DNA from: Deltaproteobacteria bacterium
GTDB lineage: Bacteria > Desulfobacterota > Syntrophia > Syntrophales > JACQWR01
NCBI GenBank assembly: GCA_016209105.1
Contig: JACQWR010000011.1
Coordinates: 1 to 64,000 of the forward strand
Length of the DNA: 64,000 bases
Direction: 5' to 3'
Shown: positions 16,694-26,631 of the stretch, piece after piece
Layout: each line of letters opens with the position of its first letter
Position numbering within the stretch: position 1 is the stretch's first letter
Made by a program: the position numbers and the translations under genes
Notes under the pieces: model-generated
What the model was told of the DNA's origin: nothing
Databases searched by the model: none
What the model saw: only the letters and a program-made list of their open reading frames with translations

Positions 16694-17506
16694 ATGAATG
16701 AGACTAAGCCCGAAAAGAATCAACTACAGGATGATTGTAATCAGGCCAATCTGAATCTATCCGAAGACGCCACCAACGAAGAGCCATCTCAAGATCAATG
16801 TCCGTGGCGGCGGCGTCTAAAATATTTCGAGCCTGGTTTTACTGGAATAGTAGCCGTCTTTACAGTCGTTCTTGCAATTGTTTCCTCGCTTCAGTGGTGT
16901 GTTATGCGAGGCCAATTGGATCAAATGAAGTCGTCCTCGGGGCAAACAGAACGAGCTATCGAGGCCGCTAATCGTCTCGCGACCGAAGCCGCTAAAGCTA
17001 ATATCATTGTTGAGGACACGTCAAAAAGGCAGCTTCGGGCGTATGTGTACGCACAACCTGGGAATGTCTTCAATGTCCAAAATAAAAGCAAAATGCAAGG
17101 TTATACTACAATTGGAAACAGTGGGAATACTGTTGCGAAAAAAGTTGTACTCTATGCAGGAATAAGGGTTATGCGACCATTTGAACCAGATAAAATGGGG
17201 AATATTAGTTCCCTGATGTCTCGTGAAGAGGGAGTGCAGGTAATGAACCCAAGGGTGCTTCACAATATTATAAGAGAGCGCCCAAAGCAACCCGCGCTTA
17301 CGGAGGAAGAAGTTAAGGAAATTAAGTACGGAGACAAGCGAATCTATGTGTTCGGAAAGATCACTTACGATGATGTGTTCGGTAATCCACATCATACCGA
17401 ATTCTGTCACATGTATTTTGGTCAAGAAATGGCACCATTCGAGACTGGTCTTGGTTACGCAACTTTCCAAGCCAAATACTGTGACACGCATAATGATGCC
17501 GATTAA
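16694..17506 (+). CDS. Unknown membrane-anchored protein
   Basis: 270 residues of no recognised family. Residues 1-45 are acidic and polar. One hydrophobic segment (about 49-68, GFTGIVAVFTVVLAIVSSL) is followed by a short Gln/Ala/Glu-rich coiled-coil stretch (75-110), then a beta-rich globular part of about 160 residues. Similar single-helix proteins are widespread as hypothetical genes, often in accessory DNA. Base composition is visibly more AT-rich than in the glycogen genes, and the gene sits between inverted PR3 repeats, which suggests horizontal acquisition. Confidence 0.6.
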   Translation: MNETKPEKNQLQDDCNQANLNLSEDATNEEPSQDQCPWRRRLKYFEPGFTGIVAVFTVVLAIVSSLQWCVMRGQLDQMKSSSGQTERAIEAANRLATEAAKANIIVEDTSKRQLRAYVYAQPGNVFNVQNKSKMQGYTTIGNSGNTVAKKVVLYAGIRVMRPFEPDKMGNISSLMSREEGVQVMNPRVLHNIIRERPKQPALTEEEVKEIKYGDKRIYVFGKITYDDVFGNPHHTEFCHMYFGQEMAPFETGLGYATFQAKYCDTHNDAD

Positions 17507-17546
17507 TAATAGATACTCGCTTTCTCACGCCTTTGTTATTTCGTTT

Positions 17547-17669
17547 AGGCTGTTCAAAAATGCTCAGATGCAAGGCCCCCGAAGTCCTGAGGAATGAGAC
17601 GTACTTTTTGCGTACGTCGCAATGACGCAGGACGAGGGAACGCAGCAGATGGGCGTTTTTCAACAGCCT
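17547..17669. mobile_element. MITE-like element with terminal inverted repeats
   Basis: 123 bp with imperfect terminal inverted repeats: AGGCTGTTCAAAAATGCTCA at the left and, read inward from the right, AGGCTGTTGAAAAACGCCCA. A central GACGTAC/GTACGTC hairpin is present. There is no coding capacity. The shape fits a non-autonomous miniature transposable element that would be moved by a transposase elsewhere. Confidence 0.7.
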
Positions 17670-17677
17670 GGCGGCAC

Positions 17678-17908
17678 CTATCGGCGGTTGACGAGCCAGA
17701 GTATCAGGGAGAGGATGATGCTGACGATCAGGCTTGTGGCCAGCGGAAAGTAAAAGGTAACGTTCCTACCACGGAACAGGAAATCACCCGGCAGGCGTCC
17801 GATCCAGGGGAGATGCAGCTTTGCCGCCAGGACCAGCAGAATTCCCAGGCCGGCCAGAATGAGACCGATCACCAGTAGGATTCTGCCTAAAGCGGAAAAA
17901 TCAAGCAT
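17678..17908 (-). CDS. DUF2905 family small membrane protein
   Basis: 76 residues with two hydrophobic helices (about 7-30 and 54-73) flanking a conserved LPWIGRLPGDFLFRGRN loop. This pattern marks the DUF2905 family, whose function is unknown. A GGAG lies close upstream of the ATG. The stop is nine bases from the MITE boundary. Confidence 0.85.
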   Translation of the reverse strand: MLDFSALGRILLVIGLILAGLGILLVLAAKLHLPWIGRLPGDFLFRGRNVTFYFPLATSLIVSIILSLILWLVNRR

Positions 17909-17949
17909 GACGGCTCCGTAACCCCGATAAACGGGATAAGTGCGTTCAC

Positions 17950-17988
17950 GAAATTCTTTTCTGCCAGAAAAATGCAGAAAAGAATTTC
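17950..17988. other. Perfect 15-bp hairpin
   Basis: GAAATTCTTTTCTGC and GCAGAAAAGAATTTC are exact inverted repeats around a nine-base loop. It lies between the PflX-like gene and DUF2905 on the minus strand. It could be a terminator-like stem, a protein-binding palindrome or another repeat unit. Confidence 0.5.
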
Positions 17989-18051
17989 TAACTTACTAAA
18001 AAAGCGCGGTCGCTACCTCCCGCCGCGGCTCTTCTGGCGAGAGGGGGAAAT

Positions 18052-18152
18052 GGACTCAAGAAGCGCGAATCAAAGATTTTTCGGGCACCATGCCGTCGCA
18101 GCGCAGCGAGACGTTGCATGGTCGAAAAAGATTTTGAGCGCGGATGAAACCA
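18052..18152 (-). repeat. Palindromic repeat family PR3, copy 2 (inverted)
   Basis: The reverse complement of the unit at 16537. It shares CTCAAAATCTTTTTCGACCA, the central CTCGCT...CTGCGA core and CCGAAAAATCTTTGATTCG. Differences are single substitutions. Confidence 0.75.
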
Positions 18153-18191
18153 TTTCCAAAGCTCTCTTGGTCTGTTTGAAGGGACAGCCTC

Positions 18192-19199
18192 TCACCAGTT
18201 AAACGGCTCGTCCCGTTCGAAATCGGGAGTAAGTGCGCGTTCGTCCACCGCCTGGGTAAAGATGTTTTCAAACCCCAGGTCGAGAGCGCGATTCACCACC
18301 GACTCGTATTCTGCGCGCGTGATTCTCCGGCTCAGCAGGGGATGCGCGGAAACCGCCGGAATCGGCGTATATTGGGCCATGATGCTGAGCGGCACCCGCC
18401 GGGAAACCTTCTCCCGTATCATCTCCAGCACCGCAAAACTGTTGGCAACGCTCCCGGGAAGAACAAGGTGACGCACGAGTACGCCCCGCAACGCAACGCC
18501 CCCCTCCGTCTCCAGGGAATCACCCACCTGCCGCACCATTTCACGGAGGGACGCAAGGGCATATGTATGGTAATCGTCAACCCCGGAAAACGTAAGGGCG
18601 TCTTCGCTGTTGCCGTACTTGAAATCGGGCAGGTAAATGTCCACCATGCCGTCGAGCATCCCGATTACGTCTGGATCCTCGTATCCTCCGCAGTTGTACA
18701 CGAAGGGAAGGCGCAATCCTTTTTGCCGGGCCATGATCAGTGCCTGGATGAGCCGCGGCACGTGGGGGGTCGGGGTAACCGGTTCAATGTTGTGACAGAG
18801 CTTGTCCTGGAGGTGCAGCATGGTACGGGAAAGGCCTTCCACATCCAGCCGTTCCCCTTGGATATCATGGCTGATCTGATAATTCTGGCAATAGCTGCAC
18901 CGTAAATTGCAGGAAGACAGAAATATCGTCCCGGCGCCGCGCGTTCCCGACAGGGGAGGCTCCTCGCCGTAGTGGGGGAAGGCGGAGTTCATCACGACAT
19001 CATCGGAGAGACGGCAAAAGCCTACTTCTCCTTTCGTCCTGTCAACACGGCACTTCCGGGGACAGAGCTCGCAACGCTTCAGCATGCTCAGGAGCTTCTC
19101 CACCTTTTTTCCGGTCGAAGCATCCGGCGAAAAATTGAAGCTCTCCGCAGCACGTTGCGGAGGATCTTCGCTCCTTAAGGAGAAATATTCTTTCAACAT
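18192..19199 (-). CDS. Radical SAM protein, PflX/COG1313 type
   Basis: 335 residues. The radical SAM cluster motif CNLRCSYC is near residue 112. It is preceded by a cysteine-rich N-terminal segment, CELCPRKCRVDRTKGEVGFC, typical of the PflX group related to pyruvate formate-lyase activases. The family function is unsettled. The stretch encoding the first 20 or so residues is a PR2 repeat, and no ribosome site precedes the ATG at 19199. Translation may instead start later, for example at the Met just before LKRCELC, which would still keep all cysteines. Confidence 0.85.
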   Translation of the reverse strand: MLKEYFSLRSEDPPQRAAESFNFSPDASTGKKVEKLLSMLKRCELCPRKCRVDRTKGEVGFCRLSDDVVMNSAFPHYGEEPPLSGTRGAGTIFLSSCNLRCSYCQNYQISHDIQGERLDVEGLSRTMLHLQDKLCHNIEPVTPTPHVPRLIQALIMARQKGLRLPFVYNCGGYEDPDVIGMLDGMVDIYLPDFKYGNSEDALTFSGVDDYHTYALASLREMVRQVGDSLETEGGVALRGVLVRHLVLPGSVANSFAVLEMIREKVSRRVPLSIMAQYTPIPAVSAHPLLSRRITRAEYESVVNRALDLGFENIFTQAVDERALTPDFERDEPFNW

Positions 19200-19244
19200 T
19201 CGCTCGCTTACCCCGCAATAAGCCGCGGTGCGCTCGCTGCTTCA
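19135..19244 (+). repeat. Palindromic repeat family PR2, copy overlapping a gene start
   Basis: TTGAAGCTCTCCGCAG through GCGCTCGCTGCTTCA, with the internal CTTAAGG and CGCTCGCTTACCCCGC blocks of the full unit at 34469. It covers the 5' end of the radical SAM gene and its upstream region. Confidence 0.75.
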
Positions 19245-19254
19245 CCACTCATCC

Positions 19255-20319
19255 TTAAATTTGTTCCACCGCGTCTTTGATTTTACCACTTTCCACCAGT
19301 TCCAAGAACTCCTCGCCGAGTGGCGCTGAAAGTTCCACCGCCCGCCGCCAGTTCCTGATCCGCGCCTCCGGTTCATCAATAAACGTCACAAAATCTTCCC
19401 GTTCGGGCACCCTGCCTCCAGGCAGTTTCTCGACAAAGCGCGCGGTGGGTAAAACCATCAGTACATTCTCCAGCGCCTCATCCGGGGGACGCCGGGAAGG
19501 AAGTCGCTTGTCCAACCAGCAGGGAATGATACGCTCCTGATGATGGAAAAAGAGCGTCACGCTTTCTTCCGGAGCATAGTGTTGCGCCACATGATAATCC
19601 GCAAGTCCGCCGTCCCGGTAAACACCCTTCGGCGCGCCGTATATGTCCCTGACGCCAGCCACGAGAAGCGGAATAGAAGCGGAAGCCAGAACGGCATGTT
19701 TGAAATTTATCTCGCTCAAGGGGATATACCTGCCGTGGAAATCCCCGCTGAGGCAAAAATACGGGGGCTTTGCCCCGCTGTAAAATACCACCCGCTCGAA
19801 GAAATCGCGCAGGCGGGAGCGATGTACGGCATTAAGGAGGAAGCATAACCACAGTCCAAACCGTTGTACCCAGCCTACTTCTGAGGCCACTAAATGTCTG
19901 GCGCGGGTGGCGATAATCGCCAGCCGGTATTTCTTGTTCGCCAGGGCAAAGGGCAGCGCATCATCCTCAAGATAGCTGTTGATGACCTTGCCGAGAGACT
20001 TCAGGACTGTAGACGGGGTGTCACCATTTTTGAAGGTTAGGTTGATATATGCCTCCCTGAGGGCAAGATAGCTCTTTTCCGCTTCCGGTTGCAGCCAGGC
20101 CGCAAGCCGGAAGGCGCCAGCCGAAGAACCTATCAGAAGCACCGGCCCCGAACGTCCGAGTATCCCGTTCTGCATCAGGGTAAGATCAAAACCGCCGGCA
20201 ATAAGCCACCGCGGTCCCACGGCGGGCGCAAAGTAGGTGGAAACGCTGTCCAGACTGAATCCACCGTCCCGGATAATCGAACATAACCATTTACCCGCTT
20301 TGATACGGATGCTGTACAC
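19255..20319 (-). CDS. Patatin-like phospholipase
   Basis: 354 residues. The nucleophile elbow GSSAG lies near residue 65 and the DGGLADY block near 230 supplies the catalytic Asp, giving the Ser-Asp dyad of patatins. A glycine-rich oxyanion segment (AGGFDLTLMQNG) comes earlier. The enzyme would hydrolyse acyl lipids. No signal peptide is evident, so it is probably cytoplasmic or membrane-associated. The start is GTG at 20319 with a well-placed GGAGG. It is followed by the PflX-like gene after a PR2 repeat. Confidence 0.85.
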   Translation of the reverse strand: MYSIRIKAGKWLCSIIRDGGFSLDSVSTYFAPAVGPRWLIAGGFDLTLMQNGILGRSGPVLLIGSSAGAFRLAAWLQPEAEKSYLALREAYINLTFKNGDTPSTVLKSLGKVINSYLEDDALPFALANKKYRLAIIATRARHLVASEVGWVQRFGLWLCFLLNAVHRSRLRDFFERVVFYSGAKPPYFCLSGDFHGRYIPLSEINFKHAVLASASIPLLVAGVRDIYGAPKGVYRDGGLADYHVAQHYAPEESVTLFFHHQERIIPCWLDKRLPSRRPPDEALENVLMVLPTARFVEKLPGGRVPEREDFVTFIDEPEARIRNWRRAVELSAPLGEEFLELVESGKIKDAVEQI

Positions 20320-20423
20320 CCTATTACCTCCGCAATCCGGTTCCGAGCATCAACCCATAGAAGGTCGGATTAACGCTAAAGACCAACTACTCTGTTATCT
20401 CTTTTTCGTCGAACGAAATGCCC

Positions 20424-20493
20424 TTGACACAGGACATTTCCGTCCTGTAAAGTAATCACTAATCACTCCTGCAAAGCCCCCACGGGGGGGCTT
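20424..20493 (+). promoter_or_regulatory. Possible promoter followed by a hairpin
   Basis: TTGACA (20424) and TAAAGT (20448) are 18 bases apart. The spacer holds an AGGAC...GTCCT inverted repeat. A GC-rich hairpin AAGCCCCC/GGGGGCTT at 20474-20493 begins 20 bases after the -10 but lacks a T-tract. It could drive proA or a short transcript. The rest of the 436-base gap holds a PR2 fragment and nothing else I recognise. Confidence 0.4.
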
Positions 20494-20549
20494 GACCTTC
20501 ATGGAGGCGAAACTGAGTTTCATACACAAACATTGGCTATTTTGTCAAT

Positions 20550-20615
20550 ATGAATTCGGTAGCGAGTGCATTCCCCGCAGTTTGCTGCGGGATAAGCGAG
20601 TGCTGATGGATTCAA
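20550..20615 (-). repeat. Palindromic repeat family PR2, partial copy
   Basis: Starts TTGAATTCGGTAGCGAG in the reverse sense of the family and contains a CCCCGCAG/CTGCGGG hairpin. It ends GGATTCAA. Confidence 0.6.
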
Positions 20616-20758
20616 TCTTCGCACGTATAAGGCGAGTTTCCCAGCAAGGTAATAATGGTTTATATTGCGCTCTCGGTTCACAATAGCGACTTCATTAAAT
20701 CGTGCAACACATCACCATATAAGAGAAATATTCGTCCCGGATCGGAGACTCCTCATTG

Positions 20759-22015
20759 ATGGTAACGAGCACATCGGTAACCGATATAGCGAAAAACGCG
20801 CGCCGCGCCGCCAACGCTTTGGCCCGCGTATCCGAGGACAGGAAAAACCGGGCGCTGCGGGAAATGGCGGAAGAACTGGTCAAACAGAAAGGGTTCATCA
20901 CCGCGGAAAACGGGAAGGACCTGGATAACGCCCGTAAGTCCGGCCTTGCCCGCGCCATGATTGACAGGCTTACCTTGACGGAAAACGCCATAGATGCCAT
21001 CGCCCGCGGTCTGGCCGAAGTCGCCGCCCTGCCGGACCCCATAGGAACGGTAACTTCCATGTGGCGAAGACCGAACGGTCTCCTGGTGGGCAGGATGAGA
21101 ATTCCCCTGGGAGTCGTCGGCATCATTTATGAATCGCGTCCCAACGTCACGGTAGATGCCGCTTCGCTCTGTCTGAAATCCGGCAACGCCGTCATCTTAA
21201 GAGGCGGCTCGGAAGCCATACGTTCCAACATCGCTCTGGGACAGATCCTGAGCGGCGTTTTGCGGAACGCAGCCATCCCGGAGGAGGCCATTCAGGTAAT
21301 CCCTACGACGGACCGAAGCGCCGTTCATGAAATGCTGCAGCTCGACGAATATATAGACGTAATCATCCCCCGGGGAGGGGAAGAGTTGATCCGGGCCGTG
21401 GTAGAGGAATCGAAGATCCCCGTCATCAAGCACTACAAGGGCGTATGCCATATTTTCGTGGACGCCAGTGCCGATATTGCCATGGCTGAAAAAATATGTT
21501 TAAATGCAAAAATACAGCGTCCCGGAGTCTGTAATGCCATGGAAACCCTCCTCGTCCACCGGGATATTGCCGACCGTCTCCTGCCGGGGCTGGGGGGAAA
21601 ATTCCAGGATGCCGGTGTGAGCTTGAGGGGCTGTACCCTCGCGAAGAACATTTTGCCGGATATTGAGGAGGCAACCGAGGAAGACTGGTATCGCGAATAT
21701 CTTGATCTTATTCTTTCCGTGAAGATCGTGGGCAGCCTCGATGAGGCCATTGCCCATATCGAAAAGTACGGCTCCCTGCACACGGAGTCCATTATCACCA
21801 GCGATTACGCGAATTCCCAGCGGTTTTTAAATGAGGTTAATTCCTCCACTGTCCTGGTCAACGCCTCGACACGCTTCAGCGACGGGTTTGAACTGGGACT
21901 GGGGGCGGAGATAGGCATCAGCACCACCAAGCTTCATGCCTTTGGACCTATGGGGCTGGAAGAACTTACAACAACCAAATTTATCATTTATGGAAACGGG
22001 CAGGTAAGAACATGA
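20759..22015 (+). CDS. proA: Gamma-glutamyl phosphate reductase
   Basis: 418 residues from the ATG at 20759; a TTG one codon earlier is possible. It is an NADPH-dependent aldehyde dehydrogenase-fold enzyme that converts glutamyl-5-phosphate to the semialdehyde in proline synthesis. The catalytic cysteine is about residue 258 in [14 protein letters not shown]. The opening block [13 protein letters not shown] and the end block [19 protein letters not shown] are family hallmarks. It overlaps nadD by four bases (ATGA), so the two are co-translated. proC, the last step, lies at 48.6 kb; proB is not in the window. Confidence 0.96.
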   Translation: MVTSTSVTDIAKNARRAANALARVSEDRKNRALREMAEELVKQKGFITAENGKDLDNARKSGLARAMIDRLTLTENAIDAIARGLAEVAALPDPIGTVTSMWRRPNGLLVGRMRIPLGVVGIIYESRPNVTVDAASLCLKSGNAVILRGGSEAIRSNIALGQILSGVLRNAAIPEEAIQVIPTTDRSAVHEMLQLDEYIDVIIPRGGEELIRAVVEESKIPVIKHYKGVCHIFVDASADIAMAEKICLNAKIQRPGVCNAMETLLVHRDIADRLLPGLGGKFQDAGVSLRGCTLAKNILPDIEEATEEDWYREYLDLILSVKIVGSLDEAIAHIEKYGSLHTESIITSDYANSQRFLNEVNSSTVLVNASTRFSDGFELGLGAEIGISTTKLHAFGPMGLEELTTTKFIIYGNGQVRT

Positions 22016-22662
22016 AATGGGGTTTACTGGGCGGCACATTTGATCCGATACACATTGGCCATTTACGATGCGCGGAAGAGGTTTTGGAAATATTCAACCT
22101 CAACAGGATCATCTTCATCCCTGCATCGAGACCACCCCACAAGCTGGAGGCACAAATTACTCCCTTCTACCACCGCGAACAGATGGTGAAGCTTGCCATA
22201 GAGGGAAATCCCTCTTTTTCCTTCTCCGATGTGGAGAACAGACGCAAGGGGATATCGTATGCCGTCGAGACTATAGATTATTTCAAGAAAAAATATTTGC
22301 AGGATCTGGAACTGTACCTCATTCTGGGACAGGATGCCTTCCATGCCATCCAGACATGGAAGGACTGGGAAAATCTCCTGCTCATGTGCCATTTCATCGT
22401 CATGACGAGACCGGGTTATGAAAATAAAGGCCTTACCGGCATCGTTCCCCCCAACTTCGCTTCTCAATTTACCTACGACAAGTCCGTGGAAGGGTTCAAG
22501 GGCCCGACGGGCAACGTTATCTTCTTCCGCGAGGTCACCTTCCTCGATATATCATCCAGCGACCTCAGACAACGGGTAAAAAGAGGATCTTCGATTGCCT
22601 ATCTGGTTCCGGCGACGGTTCGTCATTATATAGCCAGGAATTCCCTGTACCGGGCCCCCTGA
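22012..22662 (+). CDS. nadD: Nicotinate-nucleotide adenylyltransferase
   Basis: 216 residues. The nucleotidyltransferase motif [11 protein letters not shown] is at residues 7-17 and the [10 protein letters not shown] motif is near the C-terminus. It joins nicotinate mononucleotide to AMP, making deamido-NAD. Length is normal. Its start overlaps the proA stop. The proA-nadD pairing is common in deltaproteobacteria and other groups. Confidence 0.95.
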   Translation: MKWGLLGGTFDPIHIGHLRCAEEVLEIFNLNRIIFIPASRPPHKLEAQITPFYHREQMVKLAIEGNPSFSFSDVENRRKGISYAVETIDYFKKKYLQDLELYLILGQDAFHAIQTWKDWENLLLMCHFIVMTRPGYENKGLTGIVPPNFASQFTYDKSVEGFKGPTGNVIFFREVTFLDISSSDLRQRVKRGSSIAYLVPATVRHYIARNSLYRAP

Positions 22663-22717
22663 AAGACCATCCCCTCCATCCGGAAAATACCCGATGTTGA
22701 CCGGGGGCACCTCCCAA

Positions 22718-25525
22718 TCACAGGATCCGACGCAGAAAGCGCCCCGTTACAGATTCCTGTATGGCCGCCACCTCTTCCGGCGTTCCGGACGCCACGATCC
22801 GGCCGCCGCCGGGCCCCCCTTCAGGGCCGAGGTCCACAAGATAATCGGAGGATTTAATCACGTCCAGATTGTGCTCGATGACAACCACCGTGTTCCCCAT
22901 ATCCACGAGTCGCATCAGAACATCGAGCAGTTTCTGGATATCCGCGAAATGGAGACCGATCGTGGGTTCATCAAGGATATAGAGCGTATTGCTGTTTAAG
23001 CGTTTTCCCAGCTCACGGGAGAGCTTGATCCGCTGCGCTTCGCCCCCGGAAAGGGTCGTCGCCGACTGGCCCAGTTTGATATACCCCAGTCCCACGTCCA
23101 CAAGGAGCTGAAGCCGAGACCTGATTACCGGTATATTGCCGAAAAAGGAGAGCGCCTGGGTTACCGTCATATCCAGCACATCGGCAATATTTTTCCCCTT
23201 ATAGCATATTTCGAGGGTATCTCGGTTGAACCGCTTTCCGCGGCATACGTCACAGGTAACATAAACATCGGGAAGAAAATGCATCTCGATCTTGATCAGG
23301 CCGTTTCCCTCGCATGATTCACACCGTCCCCCCTTGACATTGAAACTAAAACGTCCCGGCTTATAGCCCCTTATTCTCGAATCGGGAAGACCGGCAAACA
23401 GGTCCCGGATATGGGGGAATATCGCCGTATACGTTACCGGATTGGACCGGGGAGTGCGTCCGATGGGCTGCTGGTTGATCATGATGACCCGTTCTATTCC
23501 CCCCATGTCCTTGACGCGCCGTATCTTGCCCATGCCGCCGCGTTGCAGGTTCAGTTTCCGCGCCAGCACCCGGTAGAGGGTTTCAATAACCATAGTGCTT
23601 TTCCCGGAACCGGAAACCCCCGTCACCGCCGTAAAAACGCCTACGGGTATCTTAATATCAATGTTCTGTAGGTTGTGCTCACAGGCTCCCTCCAGAATAA
23701 TGAACTTATCATTTATCCTTCTGCGCTTCGGCGGTACCGGGATGGAACGCTTGCCGGAAAGGTACATCCCCGTCAGGGATTGGGGACACCGGCATATCTC
23801 TTCCGGCGTGCCGTGGAACGTGACCTCCCCCCCGTGCAAACCGGCGCCGGGCCCCATATCAATAATATCATCGGAGACCATCATCATATCCGCGTCGTGC
23901 TCCACCACCAACACCGTATTCCCCATATCGCGCAGGCGTTTCAACGTTGCAATCAGCCTCAGGTTGTCGCGCTGGTGCAAACCGACCGTGGGCTCATCGA
24001 GAACGTAGAGCACCCCCACAAGCCCGGAACCGATCTGGGTTGCGAGCCGTATACGCTGCCCCTCGCCGCCGGAAAGGCTGCCGGAAGACCTGTCCAGGCT
24101 CAGATAGTTCAGGCCCACGTCCAGCAAGAACTTGAGACGCTCCCGTATCTCCTTGAGGATCCTTTCCGAAATAAGGAGTTCCTGGGAGGAAAAGGAAATT
24201 GAGGCAAAAAACTCATGGCATTTTTCAACCGACATCCGACCGACGTCATGGATGTTTCTCCCCGCCACGGTTACCGACAGGCTTTCTTTCTTAAGCCTCG
24301 CCCCATGGCAGGTGGGGCACTCCCGCAGATCTATGTACTTTGCCAATTCCGTCCGCACCGCGTGGGAATCCGATTCCCGGTAACGCCGGTCCAGCTGATT
24401 CAGGATACCTTCGAACGGCTTGGTATAGAAGAACCTCTGTCCTCCCCGATCCACGTGAAAGCGAATCTTTTCCTCTCCGGAGCCGTACAGAAGCACCTGT
24501 TGGATCCTCTCGGGCAACCGATCAAACGGGACATTGATATCGAAACCATAATGACGCGAGAGCGTATCCAGCATCTGGTGAAAATACAGGGAGTTCCTGC
24601 CGGACCAGGGGGCAATGGCTCCTTCTCGAAGTGACAGCGACTTATCGGGAACAACAAGGTTCTCGTCAAAATGCATCCTGGTGCCCAATCCGCCGCAATC
24701 AGGACAGGCGCCGTAAGGACTGTTGAAGGAAAACATGCGCGGGGCGAGCTCGGGAATGCTGATGCCGCATTTCGCGCAGGCGTACTTTTCACTGAAGATG
24801 ATCTCCTCCCCGCCCGCCACATCGATCCGGACCAGACCGGAGGAGAGACCGGCGGCAATCTCCAGCGAATCCCGCAAACGTTTTCTTATTCCTTCCTTCA
24901 CCACCAGCCGGTCCACAATGACATCAATAGTGTGCCGTTTGTTCTTGTCCAGGACGATCTCCTCTGCAAGTTCCCGCATCTCCCCGTCAACGCGGATCCT
25001 GACAAAACCATCCTTGAGCAGCTTCTTGAGTTCCTTGTGGAATTCCCCCTTCTTGCCCTGAACGAGAGGAGACAGGATGCCGATCTTGGTCTTCTCGGGC
25101 ATTGACACGATCGTATCAACCATCATGTCAATGGTCTGTGACCGTATCTCTCTTCCGCACTGCCAGCAGTGGGGAACACCGACCCGGGCAAAAAGCAGGC
25201 GCAGATAATCATAAATTTCCGTTACCGTCCCCACGGTGGAACGGGGATTATGGCTGGCGGTGCGCTGTTCGATTGCGGTAGCGGGAGAGAGGCCCTCGAT
25301 GGACTCCACGTCCGGTTTGTCCATCTGGCCGATGAACTGGCGGGCATAGGCAGAGAGGGATTCCACATACCTGCGTTGGCCTTCCGCATAGATCGTATCA
25401 AACGCCAGGGAAGACTTGCCTGAACCGCTTACCCCCGTAATGACCACAAGTCTGTCACGGGGGATATCAATATTGATGCTCTTCAGGTTATGCTGTGAGG
25501 CACCCTTTATTTTAATGTAATTCAT
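22718..25525 (-). CDS. uvrA: Excinuclease ABC subunit A
   Basis: 935 residues from the ATG at 25525; an open upstream extension is not conserved-looking. Two ABC ATPase cassettes are present, with Walker [10 protein letters not shown] at 31-39 and a second GVSGSGKST in the C-terminal half. ABC signatures ([16 protein letters not shown]) and zinc-binding CxxC pairs ([19 protein letters not shown]) are all visible. It is the damage-recognition subunit of nucleotide excision repair. Its companion mfd is at 27.8 kb on the same strand. Confidence 0.97.
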   Translation of the reverse strand: MNYIKIKGASQHNLKSINIDIPRDRLVVITGVSGSGKSSLAFDTIYAEGQRRYVESLSAYARQFIGQMDKPDVESIEGLSPATAIEQRTASHNPRSTVGTVTEIYDYLRLLFARVGVPHCWQCGREIRSQTIDMMVDTIVSMPEKTKIGILSPLVQGKKGEFHKELKKLLKDGFVRIRVDGEMRELAEEIVLDKNKRHTIDVIVDRLVVKEGIRKRLRDSLEIAAGLSSGLVRIDVAGGEEIIFSEKYACAKCGISIPELAPRMFSFNSPYGACPDCGGLGTRMHFDENLVVPDKSLSLREGAIAPWSGRNSLYFHQMLDTLSRHYGFDINVPFDRLPERIQQVLLYGSGEEKIRFHVDRGGQRFFYTKPFEGILNQLDRRYRESDSHAVRTELAKYIDLRECPTCHGARLKKESLSVTVAGRNIHDVGRMSVEKCHEFFASISFSSQELLISERILKEIRERLKFLLDVGLNYLSLDRSSGSLSGGEGQRIRLATQIGSGLVGVLYVLDEPTVGLHQRDNLRLIATLKRLRDMGNTVLVVEHDADMMMVSDDIIDMGPGAGLHGGEVTFHGTPEEICRCPQSLTGMYLSGKRSIPVPPKRRRINDKFIILEGACEHNLQNIDIKIPVGVFTAVTGVSGSGKSTMVIETLYRVLARKLNLQRGGMGKIRRVKDMGGIERVIMINQQPIGRTPRSNPVTYTAIFPHIRDLFAGLPDSRIRGYKPGRFSFNVKGGRCESCEGNGLIKIEMHFLPDVYVTCDVCRGKRFNRDTLEICYKGKNIADVLDMTVTQALSFFGNIPVIRSRLQLLVDVGLGYIKLGQSATTLSGGEAQRIKLSRELGKRLNSNTLYILDEPTIGLHFADIQKLLDVLMRLVDMGNTVVVIEHNLDVIKSSDYLVDLGPEGGPGGGRIVASGTPEEVAAIQESVTGRFLRRIL

Positions 25526-25596
25526 TGCCACGACCACACAGGCGGAAACAGGTGCCGCCGTTATTTTTTTAAATGTGAGTTGATCCCTGGTTATTC

Positions 25597-26565
25597 CTAC
25601 AGCTTTATCTCGATATGGGACTTCTTTCTTAAGTCCTCTATCCATTCATCATACTTTTTTTCCATTTTTTCTTCCTCAATCCTGGCCCGAATCTCCTCCC
25701 GGACAGTCTCAAGCGGTTTTAATCCCGCCCCCCTCTTATCGGCGACCTTGATGATATGAAAGCCCACGGGGGATTCGATCACACCGCTGACCTCGTTTAG
25801 TTCCAACTTAAAGGCCGTTTGTTCCACCTCTGCAAGCATGGACCCCTTTTCAATAAACCCCATGTCGCCACCGGACGATGCCGCCGGCGCCTGGGAATAC
25901 AGAGCGGCAAGCTTCTCGAAGGGCTCCCCGTTATTCAACCGCTTGAGCAGCAGTTCCGTGTCCGCCCTGAGCCGTGCCCTGGTTTCCCCGCTCGCGTTAC
26001 GGGGGAATAGAATAAGGATCTGCTTGATCCGCACCGCTTCCTTCCCCTCGTAATCCGCGCGGTGCCTGCGATAATAGTCGCCTATTTCCTCGTCGCCCAC
26101 CATCAGCTTAGCCTTCAGGTCCCGCCGGACAAGCTTCATCTTCATGATCTGGTTCCTGATCTTTTTCTTGTAAACATCAATTTCCATACCCTCCTTGGCA
26201 ATGGCTTTTATGAGCTCATCCATGGAAGTGTTTCTCTGTGCCAGGATGTTGTTGATCGCCTGTATCACCTCTTCCTCCCGAACGAGGATTCCGGTCTTTT
26301 TCGCCTCCTGCTCCATCAGGGTGTCATCAATCAGCCGGCTCAATATGACCTGCCTGGCCTCGGCCAGCATTTGTCCCCGTTCCTGTCCGCTGTATGATGC
26401 TTCCACCGACCGTCTGTACTGTGCAAAAGCGTTGTTAAGATCGGACAGGGTTAGAACGTCCTCATTAACCACAGCCACGATTCTGTCCACCGGCTCCGCA
26501 CCGACCAGCCCGCACAATAGCGCCGCCGCCATAACCGGAACGAACAGCATTTTAAATGCCCTCAT
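25597..26565 (-). CDS. Periplasmic SurA-like peptidyl-prolyl isomerase
   Basis: 322 residues from the ATG at 26565, with GGGGGAAA upstream. A cleavable signal peptide (about 1-23) is followed by a SurA N-terminal chaperone region (DRIVAVVNEDVLTLSDL) and one parvulin rotamase domain (about 175-275) with GGDMGFIEKG and SPVGFHIIKV. A basic, coiled C-terminal helix ends the chain. It should help fold outer-membrane proteins. It has one parvulin domain, where E. coli SurA has two. It lies 66 bp downstream of a second isomerase gene. Confidence 0.9.
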   Translation of the reverse strand: MRAFKMLFVPVMAAALLCGLVGAEPVDRIVAVVNEDVLTLSDLNNAFAQYRRSVEASYSGQERGQMLAEARQVILSRLIDDTLMEQEAKKTGILVREEEVIQAINNILAQRNTSMDELIKAIAKEGMEIDVYKKKIRNQIMKMKLVRRDLKAKLMVGDEEIGDYYRRHRADYEGKEAVRIKQILILFPRNASGETRARLRADTELLLKRLNNGEPFEKLAALYSQAPAASSGGDMGFIEKGSMLAEVEQTAFKLELNEVSGVIESPVGFHIIKVADKRGAGLKPLETVREEIRARIEEEKMEKKYDEWIEDLRKKSHIEIKL

Positions 26566-26631
26566 CAAATTTCCCCCTTTCCAAAAACTTACGCTCCGTG
26601 GGGTTCTCCGCCCCCAAGTCAGTTCTTCCCG

